Under the pieces are notes generated by a model that saw only the letters and a list, made by a program, of their open reading frames with translations, did not search any database and was not told the origin of the DNA. Both the position numbers and the translations under genes were made by a program. A DNA stretch of 64,000 nucleotides, taken from contig VXBA01001190.1 of assembly GCA_013399895.1 (NCBI GenBank), forward strand, positions 185,882-249,881. Direction: 5' to 3'. Positions 13,640-25,936 of this stretch are shown here, one piece after another. Source of the DNA: Serilophus lunatus (taxonomy: Eukaryota > Chordata > Aves > Passeriformes > Eurylaimidae). Position 1 is the stretch's first letter. Each line of letters begins with the position of its first letter.

Positions 13640-13870
13640 GCAGAGAGCAGTAAAATTTCCCCTTTACCTTCTCCTCTCAAGGCTAACAAACTCAGTTCTT
13701 TTGGCCTCTTCTCATATGCCATGTGTTCATCTTGCCAGCTCTCCTCTGGACTTGATCCAGTCTTTCAGAATCTTTCTTGCAGAGAGGTGCCTAAAACTAA
13801 AAAGTGCAAATGCAGCCTCCCAAGTGCCAAATAAAGGGCAATAAACACTTCATCTGCTGGCTACAATTAA
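13640..13870 (-). mobile_element. CR1 LINE fragment (C-terminal RT/3' region), antisense
   Basis: The plus strand reads as the reverse complement of the late ORF2 segment of CR1, the dominant avian non-LTR retrotransposon. Diagnostic blocks are CTTCTCCTCTCAAGGCTAAC (13667-13686), CTCTCCTCTGGACTTGATCC (13739-13758) and CATCTGCTGGCTACA (13851-13865). They occur in the order and spacing expected of CR1. The copy is diverged, lacks the reverse-transcriptase core and the 3' octamer end, and has no intact frame on its sense strand. It is an old dead fragment. Confidence 0.8.
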
Positions 13871-15601
13871 GTAACTACTGTGCACAGTGGCACTGCTTCA
13901 GCAGCATTGATTTGACACTATCCTTATTTTGAATGATCTGCATGCTGGTGTCTCTAGCATTCTCTCTTGAGATTATAGTTGTGGGTTTGCATTGGTTCAA
14001 TAATGGACTCATCTGAATCTCTTTTCTACATCCTGACTGACTGTTGTGACTATTAGGTTTTATCTTAAAGGGAAACAGCATGCTTTGTATGGGTCCTAGT
14101 GCTGAGTGGATGCTAGGTATGCTCTGAAAATGGTTATTGGATCATGATGTCAAAATACTTGGAGAAGCATCTGTTATTTTTACTGGATCTGGTTTAAAAA
14201 GATAAGTATATTTGTTGACTTAGTCCTGTGAAAGCTGAGATACTCCTGTGCATTGTGTAATACCACAAAAGTCCTTAGATTTATGAAAGGCTTTTAGGTA
14301 GCTCCAGGATTAGGCAGCAACTGAAAAGAGCTTTTCAGAATAATACATTTTTTTGTCATATATGCCTAAATTCTGCTTAAATCCAATGCTTCAGCTATCT
14401 TCGGTTGCTTTCAACTTGCACTGCCCTTAAGGATATCTCAAAACACAGCTTGTACACAGCTTTCCCCCAAAACAAGGCAAGAGACTGAACACGACTCTAC
14501 CAAATAGTCAATGCATACACAGGGACACGTAAGAAAAATATAGTGTTTGATGTTCCTTGAGGATTCCCAACATCTTAGGTCATTAGACAACATCTTTCCA
14601 AGTGCTTCTTGATAGTAAGCTTCCCATCAATTTTTGGATATATTCAATCCCACCCTCAGCCTTTTTCTGACTGAGTCTCCCCTTTCCACATGGAGCAGAT
14701 GTACTTGTGCCCATTGAAGCAATATGCTGTTGCCAATGAGTTGCAGGAGAAAAGAATGTGAGCAGGAGCTAGCCTCCAGTTTAATACTCCTTACTTTGCA
14801 ATCTCCTTCTTTCATAGCTGGAATGGTCCACTGCCTGCTTGTGCAGAGCCTAAGGCATTGTTAAAAGTGATGGCAGTGGTGCCATGGGCACACGTTGCTG
14901 TGGCTGGGGAGCCTGCTAAGTCTTGGCAAACTGAACCATTCACAGAACAGGTGCTTAGAGGGGCTGTTGTGCCAAGGGCCCTGAGCTAGCTTAGTCTGTC
15001 CACACTGCTCTGCCTTATAATGTGTGGTAAAGTAACCTCTTTCAGAAAAGACTAAGATTTTACCAGTTCCACAATCTTCCTCTCAGTCAAGCTCTCTCAT
15101 GGGTATGGTTGATTTTCCTTTTTAGCAAAATGAGATTGACTTCTGTAGTACACTTTTAATTTACCTAAGACTTTATCAATGTTATCAGATGAATCTTCAA
15201 ACAAATGCATGTTTTTGTGTGAAATTGCATAAGATTTAGTCCTTTATCTCTGCTCTAAGGAACAGCACTGACTAAACAGAAACACCAGACAACAGTACAT
15301 GAGACTCTAGTTGCTTATTGTTGCATTTTTATGTTACTGTCTGGGAAGATTTGAAGGGTCGTCCTAATCTTATCCCTCTGCTTCAACTACAGGCAGGAAA
15401 GTGCTTCAGCAGTAAGTCACGTTTCTCTTGTTTACTCTCATCAAGTTCTTTCTGTTGCGTAATTCTTTTGTTTTCCACTGTTGTAATCTCTGATGCACAC
15501 GGATCCTGGACAATGTAGATGACCCATGTGGGATGCATGAGGTTCTCTGTCAAGATATTGTTGTCCCTTGCTGGCTGACATCCAGGTTTAGTACTAAGCA
15601 G

Positions 15602-15627
15602 AAAAAAAAAAAAAAAAAGAAAAAAAA
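15602..15627. repeat. Interrupted poly-A tract (17 A, G, 8 A)
   Basis: Homopolymer low complexity, with no AATAAA signal or gene-like sequence just upstream that would make it a retroposed tail. Confidence 0.9.
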
Positions 15628-16670
15628 GAACAATGGAGATAAATTTAGATTCTGTTGGGAAAAAGAATCTAGCACACTGTCCATCCCAGCCCTTTGAAGC
15701 GACGCCCACAAAACAGTTTCCTGACTTTCTCAGGGATTCCCAGATTTTCACAGTAACTTATGCAACCAAGCAGATACCACCTGACTAACATTTGGCTAAC
15801 CCTTGCAAACTCTTTCCAAATGCAAGCTAAGAAGCAAAGGTTGGTGTAATAAATTAGAGCCTGACTGTGTGCACACTGAACACAACTGGAAACAGCTGGA
15901 CCATGGATGTTGGTTACAGAGATACCAAGGCAAATCTGCTGCACTGACATCCTTGAAGGCCATTGCCAGTTGTGGTCACCAAACAGCAATGATCTAGGGC
16001 TGAATTTAATTTCACTAGTACAAGTGCCTATGCTAAGACTGAAATTCCTGCTATTAGGTCCTCTAAAATACTGATAATCACTAACTTGCATACTTATTTA
16101 TTCTTTTGTTTAATAACTTAGTTACATGACTGTCTTTCAAAGGCCCCATCAAGGCATTATTAGCTAAAATAATTAATAATTCCACATCTATAATATGTTA
16201 ATTCCATTTCTTTATAAAATGGGAGTGTGATTTACATTTACATACCAGTTCTTACCCAAAAGGAGGCCATGACAATTTTGATCTGCTAACAGAGATAGTC
16301 CAATGTAATGTTTACCAACTGCAAGACTTTTATTTCCACTATATAAAGCTGCAAAATGTTGCTTTGGGTCACATCTTTTAAATTTTTGTCTCATCAGTTA
16401 AATTGCTTTGTGCTGAAATACGAGAATTTTTAAACCAGATAACATAACTTTTATTTTAACATCAAGTAAATTAAATATATACTTTTAAAATTTGAAATTA
16501 TATTTTGGTATACAATTTATTTTTCGGATTTTTAAAATAAGGCCATTTTATTTCATGTAAAAAAATCCAGTTGCAACTTATTTTCTTTTTCTTTTCAATT
16601 TTTAACAAGCGTATAAGAAATAAAATATAAGTAGGTCACAAATTTTCTTTATGATTTAATCAGAAACTAA

Positions 16671-16725
16671 AGAAAACCCAACCCAAACCAACCAACCAAA
16701 AAACCCAACAAAAAAACCAAAACCA
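16671..16725. repeat. A/C-rich (CCAA/CAAA) low-complexity tract
   Basis: Imperfect ACCA/AACC units with no G or T over about 50 bases. Similar A/C-rich tracts occur at 36800-36865 and 45745-45798. Confidence 0.8.
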
Positions 16726-17459
16726 GAAGTACCTTCACCAGCCCATTCATAATTTGTTTAATACACACCTTCTTTATGGTCAAAAATTTTGGGGTTAAAT
16801 TTATGTGATATCATTTCATTTTTTGTGTTTGAAGGCAGGTAGTAGTTTTTTATCTCTCCCATTCTGATGTCAAACCATATCACAAAAATTTTTCCATCAT
16901 TTAATAGAAAGATATTGGAGCAGAGAGTTAAAGTGAAGAGCTTGGAAGTGAGTGAATAATTATCAGAAGGGTTTTAGCTGGAGTTCCAAGCTGGAAAGCT
17001 ATTTCAGCACACACGTCTTTAAGGATTTCAGTAGTACCATGAGACTCACAAAATGATTTGATATATAATTTGGTGAAATTTGAAAGCTTTTCCTGTGCAG
17101 ATGTTTTGGTTATCTGACTATAATAACTCTTTGACCTTAACCTTGGTGAATAGGTATTGTATGTGTTTCTAATCAGTGTGTGTATGTTGTTTTCACTTTA
17201 TTTTTAACTTCAATGCTGTCATTTAATACAAACCTATGCCTTTAAAAGTACCAAACTTTATTAATCCACTTAAAGGCTTAACTGTCTATAAAAATGTACT
17301 ATGTAAATTGGGCTTCTTTTGTTCTTCAGTCGTCACAGCCAAGGTTATAAAGCTTGGGGAAATTTATGCATTTTGACCATCTCTGAATCGTTAGAGGCCA
17401 AATCAATTTAAATAGCAATCAGTGACCAAGAACACCCTTTGCTCTCTGAAGGTTTGGGC

Positions 17460-17474
17460 TTTTTTTTTTTTTTT
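17460..17474. repeat. Poly-T, 15 bases
   Basis: Homopolymer tract read directly. Length may vary. Confidence 0.9.
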
Positions 17475-19028
17475 CTTGGTATTGTAATTATTTAATTGAG
17501 GCTTGTTACGTTCAGCTCTGCTGGATGCTCTGCAGTCTGAATTCATTCTGCCTTGTTTAATTTGCCTTTTTCCTCTGCCATTAGATTGTTACCTCTCAAG
17601 ATGAGAACAGAGCAGTAACTCACCATAGCATAGCATGAGCAGAAGCTGTTTCTTAAACTGCTAAAACTGTTAAACTGTTAAAAAAGATAGCATGGTCCTT
17701 TGGATTTGACATTTGGGACAGAGTTTTTGTGCCTAGTTTAATTGCTTTCCATACTGGTCTCATTATCCTTAAGTTTTCCCCCTTGTAACACTGAACTTCT
17801 CCCATTTTATGAAGTGTTTAGAGGTTTAAAAAACCTCAAACTCAAATGTGAAGTTTCACTATATTAATTTTTCACTGACCTCAGTGGAGTCAAAGTTTGT
17901 CTCTGATACATGTGGAGTCCATGAGACATCCAGAGGTGATCACAGTGGAAATGGGAAGGAACTCGCAATATATCTGAAGGTTATTTTCAGAAGTGGCATC
18001 TCGGAGTGGGCTGGAGGGACAAACATGTTATGTTCCAAATCTGAAACAAACCCCGGTCACTGAAAGGCAGCATTTCCCCTAAGCTTTTAATAGTGTGCCA
18101 CTTTAGAAATTGCACAGGTTTAAACCCTCCCCATAATGTTTATTCTGTTGGAAAAGTTGAAAGAGATTTAACTCTGGTGCCACTTTTCCTATCAATTATC
18201 ACATCCCTTGTGCAAGATCTGGTTTCTGAAGTCGTCACTAGGAAGAAGTAGAAAAATCTACTACTGGGCAGATTTTTTATGTCTGTGCCACTCAGATTTA
18301 TGATATTATAGCTTCTATATGCAAAAGATGCATATTTTATGGCAAGATAGCTCTTCTAATGTCTTGAAGTGTCCTGAACTCATTACAGCTTTTGACTTGT
18401 TCCAGCCTTCAGATTAAAATGGTTCAGGTTACATCATTTTAAACTGCACAAAGGGTCAAGAGACCGTATCATTTCAATGAGGCCACAGTTCATTTGCTTT
18501 GGCTCAGGAAAGCCAGAGGATGAAATACATATTAATAGTCACAGTTTGAAAGAAGGATTGCAGCCTTGGTATTACAATGAAGCGAAACATTTCATACATG
18601 ATGCAGCAAAACAGTCACTGGACTTTTGCCAATTTGAAGGAGATGGAGAGGAATAAAGAATTGAGAAAAAAAAAAAGGAAAATTAAAAAATGCACCTGGT
18701 ACCTAATGCTTTTAAAAAAACCTTTTCATTATAGGGAGAAGCAATATTTGCTTTTTGCTTCATGGAGTTGAAATCAGTCCATTAAGAGGGTGGGAGAAAA
18801 GATTAATAGGTAAATTCAGCATGCTGACTCCTTCATGTAGTTAATGTACTTCATCTTATCTAGGTGATCAACTGCATTTATACTGACAATGAGTGAAGAG
18901 AGAGGAAGAAAGGTTAAATATGTGGTTAGGGAAACAAAGTTAATGAAAGCATGTTACAGGACTTTACAAAAAAAATATATTACTGGTCATCTAGTGTAGT
19001 CCTTGGGACAATTATATTCCCTAGTGTA

Positions 19029-19049
19029 ATCTCATTAAGATAATGAGAT
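19029..19049. repeat. Inverted repeat, 9-bp arms with 3-nt loop
   Basis: ATCTCATTA (19029-19037) and TAATGAGAT (19041-19049) are perfect complements around AGA. Short AT-rich palindromes like this are common, and no function is implied. Confidence 0.8.
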
Positions 19050-20450
19050 CACATCAGAGATGAATTTGGCTCTTTTATTTGAAGTTTTAAAATGGTGGTG
19101 TGTATCATAAGTTTTTATTTGCTTAGAATGTGAATGAGCTTTGGAAGTCTGAAAAAAGAGTATTTTTAAGGATGATGGAGACCAGTGGATAGGGACAATT
19201 ATGAGTAGAACACTGAGCTAGTTCATTTTTAGCTCTTTGTCCTTGTCCAAATAATTATTTAAAGTTTACTAGCTTTGCACTTCTGTATGTGGAGGAACTG
19301 TTGTCAACCGCAATCCAGAGTCTTAAAGATGTGAGGCACCTACCTCTCTAAATAGTGCTGGGGTTCACCTGAGGCATAACAAACACTTTCAGAGTCATCA
19401 TCAGCTCCATGGATCTGCTTTAATACCTTGTCAACATTCGAGTGTCTTAAAGTGTCTGGTGTTTTAGATTGTCACTGTAACTGGTGACCATTGCACGGTA
19501 AGTTTCCTAAATGAAACAAAAGCTTCCCAGCCTCCAAAAAATGGCAACTCAAACGCACCATTTATTTACTTATGTCTCCTGTGAATTTGATGCATAAAAT
19601 ATACAAAACATGCTCTTCCTCTGTTGATTTCTGGTTTTTGTCCTTGACAGTAGCATGTTCAACAGTAACAAACTGTATCAAAATCCTTTTTTTGATGGCA
19701 GGACTTCAAACTGAACTTTGTGAAAGCTCCAGCCATCAAGCTGTTGGAGTTTTATTTCATGTAATTAATGAGGCAGTCATAATGAGGAGCTGAGACTTGC
19801 ACTGGTGTCTTGGGTATGTGTCTTAAGCACCAGGGGACAGCAGCTCCTTCCATGCGTATTTTAATGAGCAAAACAAATTCCTCTAAGTGGGAAAATGACA
19901 TGGACCAGTAACATAATATTCAGTAACAAACTGCTAAGAGCAATCTCTTATAAAGCGAGTTCAGATTACTGCCTCTGTGAAGTTACAAGAGAGATTAGAT
20001 TCAAGTCTCTTAAAGCACAGGTGAATGAGCCAAGAAAGCATCTACTTGATGGTTTCTCTGTCTTTCTGTGGCTTTTCACTGATACGGAAAACTAGACATA
20101 AATGCCCTTAGAGTAAATGCATGCCTGACAATCTGTCTCACTGCAGAGAAACATCGTCCCTGTGCGTCACATGGATCATGTCAGCGTGACAGGGGCATAA
20201 GCATTGATTCTGAATATTACTCTTTGTTAAATTGTGCACAGTCCTGCTTAGCTAGATTTTGACTATCCCCATGTTCAAGTGAAAAAAGAATATGTCTGCA
20301 ATGTAGCAATTCTCCAATTATCCGTTTTCCAGGACCGGCAAGAAATCCAGAGATTAATAAGAATTATGCAAGCAAATCAAATCTGTCATTGGGGTTAGCT
20401 CAGTAAGATTTCATATAAAATAAATGATGTTTCTGTGAAATTTATCCTAG

Positions 20451-23400
20451 TTATAATTTTCAGTATTTTCAAATTACTCTATATTGCTCATTTTTCCCCT
20501 CAAAACATCTATTAATAGTTTAAAAATCCTTGCAGGTTTTTTTTGTTTGGTTTGGTTTATTTCCATGATATTTCCCTTAAATATTTACAAGAATTTTCCA
20601 GATGACTTATGATGACATTAGTTTCTTCCATTCTACCTTCTTGTTCTACTCCAGCAGTCTCACAATGGACATTTTCTCAGAATGCATACCTAGCTGCACT
20701 TTCCTTTTATTTCTTACGAAAATCTTCACATTGCACAGGAGACATTTATTTTTTTCCCCAGACCTTATTTTTCATTTTTCATGACAATGACACAATGCTC
20801 AAGACCTTAATAATCTTATGAATTCTCATTTTTGCTATCAATAATACTCCAGACACATTCTCTCTCTCTCTTCCTCACTTTCTTCACTAAGGTGCTTTTG
20901 AATTTTTCAATAAGATATGTAAAAATGTAATAATCTTGATTTTTTTATATGGTATTATAATTGTGTGATGTTCATTTCTGTTTCACTCTAGTGCTTCTGC
21001 TATAGTAGTGAAGGAGGTTAGGTTATATTATTTATTTATATCTACATATGTCTATCTATATCTAACTCTGTATCTCCCATTCTGCTATTCAGCTGAACTT
21101 TGGTCTTGAGTGAAGCTGATTAAACTTGTAATGTCTATTCTTTGGAAAATGCTGAGATTTAACTTAATTTTATTTTTAATTCCACAGTTGACTGAAATTT
21201 TTGCCAAATAATTGGAGACTGATGGACATGTTCTTATTACAGACCACTGGAATATCATGTTCTGATTCAGACCTGTTGTTTTTTTATTCTACTTTTTTAT
21301 TCTGACAAAAAAAACCTTTAAAAATTAAATATGGTTCTGATATTATCGATATTTTCTATCAGAATTTGTTTAAACAAAATAGTTCCTGAACAAAGATATC
21401 ACATCATGTCTTTTTTTTTTTTTTCCCTGTAAATGAAACAATGTTTTCCAATGTAAGAACATAATGGTTGGAAGCTTCTTACTCTACAGTGGAGCTGATA
21501 AGGTCTTGTAAGATGTAGAATTCAGCTGAAATCAAAGAGAAGCCTAATGAATTCAAGAGGAACCTTGGCCCTAGGGAACACTGGAGAGGCAAGAGCAAGG
21601 AAACATTGCTGCTTCTCTGCAGGCTCCTGCCTGGTCCCGGGTGCTATCCCACTCTCTTTTCCCTCCTGATCACTGTATTGGCTTTAAGGTACTCAAGTAA
21701 AACAAACAGACAGAAAAAGAGGTAAAAGGGCATTCTTGGTGCTCAGATAGTGATGAGAATGGGAAAAGCATGCTTTTGCAAGCCTGAGGGAGATATATGG
21801 TTTCCCAAATGTAGAGGTAAACAAAAAGAATGAGTGGAATTTGTTTCTTTGAAATGTGTTTCTTCCTTTTTGTTTTCTTCTTTTGACAGGGGGACCTGGG
21901 GAGCTAAGAGTATGGGAACATTTTATTTTGTGTTACTGAATTCAGCAGCCTTTATGGATTTAATTTCTTTCCATAATACATGGTTCATTTTAAATGCTTG
22001 AACATCTACAAGACTCTCAGTGCAGATGAATGAATGCTGCCATCATTCTAAGTACATCACTTTTATATCTTCTTGTCAGACGGTTACAGTTATTAACAGC
22101 AGCATTTAAAATTCACTTTCTTCTTTGAAGAAAGCCCTGACTATAAGATAGGACATATTACAAGTAGTATGTTTAGTGCAGCAGTGCTAAAACTGCTGTC
22201 AGCATCCCAACGTGGCCATATGTCTGACATAAAGTACACAAAAGAAAGTGTTGAGGATTGGAGCACAGGCTAATGATAAGTAGGACGGTTAAACAATAAG
22301 ACTCTCAAGTGAGCAATATACATTCTGTTCCATTTTTCTTACTTTGTGCTGCTTTAAATCAAAGTCCACAGGTCTGCTATTGCTGGGAGGTTGTACATGT
22401 TGTCTGCAAGTAAATAGGCTCTCTGCCAAGAAACTAGAGCTCACTCTGGGTAGAGGAAGAACATTGTTCACTAAAATAGTTTGTCTTTTGATGCCAAAGG
22501 AAATCAAATTGTAATCAAGGGCTGAGAACATACTGAAGTCATAAAGGCTGGATTGCCTCAGACTTTGGCAGCCTCACTTGTTCCCAGGCATATTAAATAT
22601 AATTTACGTTTGGAGAGGGGAGAGGCTTTATTGCACTGGAAATTTGTTTTAAATAACACTTAAGTGAACCACTGTCAGGGGCAGCCAGGGATACACTTCT
22701 ACTGTCATTTAGACTGCTGAAAGTCCAGGATATGTTCATGGCCTTTACCAAATTTGCTCCTAACTTATATCTGTGTAAATGAATATTTATGATCCATGTT
22801 GATGAAACAATCAATTTCCTAGATTCTGGTCACCGATGCTGAGTGGAAGGTTCATGATGAAAGGCTTACCTCAGCTACAGAAAACGTTTCTATGGTTTTC
22901 TTCTATTTTTGTCATGCATGTGAAAATTCAGATTAGCTATAAGTAACAATATTTGGGATGAAAATGAAAGAATTCTGTATAGGATGGTTGAATTGATTTT
23001 GTCCTTGATCTGCAATGTGTGGAGTGAAATCAATTTTACTTTTAATTCCTGTGTAAAAAAGTTAAATTTTAAAATATGTACTTTATTGTTTCAGAAAGTA
23101 ACTTTAGGAACACTTCAAGATAAAAGAAAAATCTGTTTGATATTTTTCTAAATGAAATTCAGCTTTTGGAACAATAAAAATTGCTTTAATTTCACCACAG
23201 AATTAAAAACTAATTTAAAAATAGCTTATCCAAAGAAGTGATAATTTTACTTTTCAGCATCTGGTTCATAAGTAGCCAGCTGAGGGAAAATGTTGTTTTA
23301 ATTCATTGCACACTTTTGGACAAGATAATTTTTTTCTAACCTGACACCATAATGTAGGTTACATCTGAAACTTGTTTTACAGATTTGCACTAAGTCAAAG

Positions 23401-25787
23401 CAATGGAATCTGCCAACTAAAAAGTAAAAGGTCTTCCATGAAGATCTCATTTAAGATCCCATTCACTCCTTTGCTTTGCAGCTTTGTCACATTGCATATA
23501 GCATTTTGTCAGCAAAATAGTTTTAGTTATATATATACTATGTCAAGAGAAACTTGACCCTAGGGAAGTCATAAGGTATAATTACACTACCAAAGAAAGG
23601 GTTGAGTAGCTGCTCTCTTTAAAATGCAGGGATTATTTTACCGTTTCGGTCTTTTTTCGGTAACACTACTGAAATAGCACACTTCCTCCTTAAAATGGCA
23701 ATATTTAGATCATTTTGATCAACTTATCTCTCTTCAAGAAACATTTGAAAATTGACATTTTAAGCAGTTTAAGGCTAATTCTATTAAAAGACTAGGACAG
23801 ATTTTAGACCCTGACAATCAGTTTGGAGGTTTGACACTGTGTCAGTGCTTGATGGACCAAAACAGGTAGCCATTTATTTGACACATTTCTTAAAACCCTT
23901 CCTCCTGCCTGCACATGTATTTACTTAAGTTTTGATGATGCCTAATATCTAAATGACCAGCTTAATACCTAAACTCTGTCAAGACAGAGTAATCTATAGC
24001 CTCATGACTAAGCTTTTTCTGGAAGCTCTTTTGAAAGTGTGCATTGTTCATGTCTTCTGTATAAAACATCTAATTTAATTTGACTTAGGGCAGTGGCCCT
24101 TAATAAGAGGCAAGGTATCTAGGAGATGTGACCTGCATTTCTCACCATTGCCTGAGTCCTTGTGTGAATCTAACTTAAGGCACTTAAAAATAGCTTGATG
24201 GAAATATAAACAAAACTGACTTTTCCTGAAGCTGAGACCTTTCCTTTTCCAGAAGGAAGCTAAAATTTAAGTGCATTACTTTCTGATTAAAATTATATAA
24301 ATTCTACTATTGATATTCAACAATTTTAAGGCAAAATATCAGGTTTTTCTTTAGTGAGGAAATGAGACTAAATTACTGCAGAAGTTCTGAAAGTACCCTT
24401 ACTAATGATATCAATGACTATTCCAAGGGGAAAATGACAGGGTAAAATTTTTATACACCGCAGCATAAAAATACCAGGACTATCAGCTGTAACCCCTGGC
24501 TGCCCTTTTTCCCAGATGTCATACACATTTGAAAGACACATAGTGAGGGCCAAGAAACCACAAAAGACAGAAGGGTGACTGAAGAGCTAAATGCTATGAA
24601 ACTTTGACATGAATTACGCTTCCTGGCACTCTTGACAGTCACTGGCACTCATGGGGATTTGACAAATTGGTAATTGCTTTAAAATAGTCCATGTCAGCAA
24701 ACAATACCACATGAGAGTGGAGCATGGGCTTTTGAGAAGAATGAAAGGACGACACTGCTACCAAACATAATCAGACTAGAAAGACATTTCAAAGAGTAAC
24801 TGGTGAGATCTCAGTACATGTGTTCCCTTATGTGCATGCAGAGATTAAGGTGCTATGTGTGATTGAATCTGTGGATCCTGTGAAGATCTGCAGCTCAGCT
24901 TCTGTCTGAAGTCATAGACATGCTCTGAGACTGCCCTGCACTCCCTGAAGTAGTCCACAAAGAATCTCTCACAGAATTGCTTCAAGATTCAAGCCTGTCT
25001 TCAATATTCTCTTCTCTAGCACATCACAGTCCTGTATCATACATTTCACGTGTTCTCAAACTTTCTGTTGCTTTTGTTTTCCTTCTCTTTCAGTCAAACA
25101 ATGTAATATAGTGTATTCAGATGTTAATGGGACAGTTTGTGTATTTCTTGAAATAGGAACAAACAGAGTGCTCTAAAAGTTTTTACTTTTTATATATAGA
25201 TAAGTGTATAGAGATATTTATACTTTTGTTATGTTTTCTGCCTTCCTTTTGTATTGTCTTGTAAACATGTCATGAACTTGATCCTTCATTCTTGAAAACA
25301 ATAGGAGCTGGATGCTTACTTCAGGGGAAGTGAATGGAAGACTCATCTGTCTATTGTTGCAATTTTCTTATAAAAAAGGTTGAGGCTTTCAAAAATATTC
25401 TTTGATATATGCTTACTGAAAAAAAAAAAAAAAAAGAAGCAGAAGGACATACTTCAGTGATTAAACTGTCCTTGCTATTCCATCCACTTTTAACCAGGGT
25501 AATGCTAAGAAGGCAGCAGTCACATATAAAAGATAGCTCAGTTGCGTGTGAAAACAAAAATGTGCAAGAGGTTCAAAGCTCATAGCCTGACTCTACCCAC
25601 ATGTCACCATTATCTTGTCTGTAGATGCTCAATGGCAAACCAACTAGCAGTATCTCATCATGTGTTTGGGAACTGAATGGCTAGTGTTTCTACAGTAGGA
25701 AATTGGTCCTACTATTCCTGCAGAGACTGGGCAACGTATTCTTATCAGATTATACTATTCTGGTGTACTTTTCTTTTTTCTTCTCAG
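20451..25787. other. AT-rich single-copy DNA, no gene seen
   Basis: No recognisable transposon or coding block. It contains a 14-base poly-T (21411-21424), a moderately GC-rich patch near 21570-21670, and a CpG-bearing inverted motif at 23638-23663. A block at about 22560-22840 has the look of conserved non-coding sequence, being unique and rich in homeodomain-type ATTA/AAAT cores, but conservation cannot be tested here. Confidence 0.55.
25419..25435. repeat. Poly-A, 17 bases
   Basis: Homopolymer tract read directly. Comparable tracts are at 26585-26598 (14 A) and 29828-29844 (17 A). Confidence 0.9.
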
Positions 25788-25936
25788 AATATCTAAAGCC
25801 AGTCATTTCAAAGCCGACAGCTGCTCAAATTGCTGTAAGCAATGGAGATGTGAAAATAAATGTGTGCCAGAATTTTTGTTCAGAATTTTTGTTAACAATG
25901 AAGTTAACTCATTTTGATGAAGAGATCCTTACCTAA
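25788..25936 (+). other. Candidate terminal exon (low confidence)
   Basis: A 3' splice signal of high quality, a run of mostly T and C from about 25769 ending TTCTCAG at 25787, is followed directly by an open frame of 49 codons ending in TAA at 25934-25936. The peptide begins YLKPVISKPTAAQIAVSNGD and has a composition unlike translated AT-rich junk, though I cannot assign it to a family. No domain is recognisable and no AATAAA follows closely. It could be an alternative last exon of a gene whose intron spans this window, or a decoy exon. An ORF of this length alone is not significant. Confidence 0.2.

Larger units (their letters stand above)
13871..20450. other. Repeat-poor single-copy DNA, no gene seen
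   Basis: No transposon is recognised over about 6.5 kb apart from homopolymers (15602-15627; 17460-17474) and an A/C-rich tract. Minus-strand open frames at 15383-15751 and 15669-16091 (122 and 140 codons) overlap each other in different frames, and one runs through the A tract as poly-Phe, so I do not call either a gene. Blocks at about 17480-17610, 19560-19800 and 20100-20420 look less decayed than their surroundings and are discussed as possible conserved non-coding elements. Confidence 0.55.

Noticed and set aside
15383..16091. Overlapping 122- and 140-codon minus-strand frames
   Set aside because: They are in different frames, one includes a poly-Phe run from the A tract, and neither contains a recognisable motif or splice context.
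18980..19000. GGTCATCTAGTGTAGTCC, similar to the CR1 3' UTR reverse complement
   Set aside because: Isolated similarity of about 15 bases with no supporting context on either side.
20392..20412. GGGGTTAGCTCAGTAAG, similar to a tRNA A-box
   Set aside because: No matching B-box downstream and no cloverleaf pairing. A chance match.
24088..24130. GCAGTGGCCCTTAA, considered as a hAT/MER5-type transposon end
   Set aside because: Only about ten bases agree, and there is no paired inverted terminal repeat or 8-bp target duplication.
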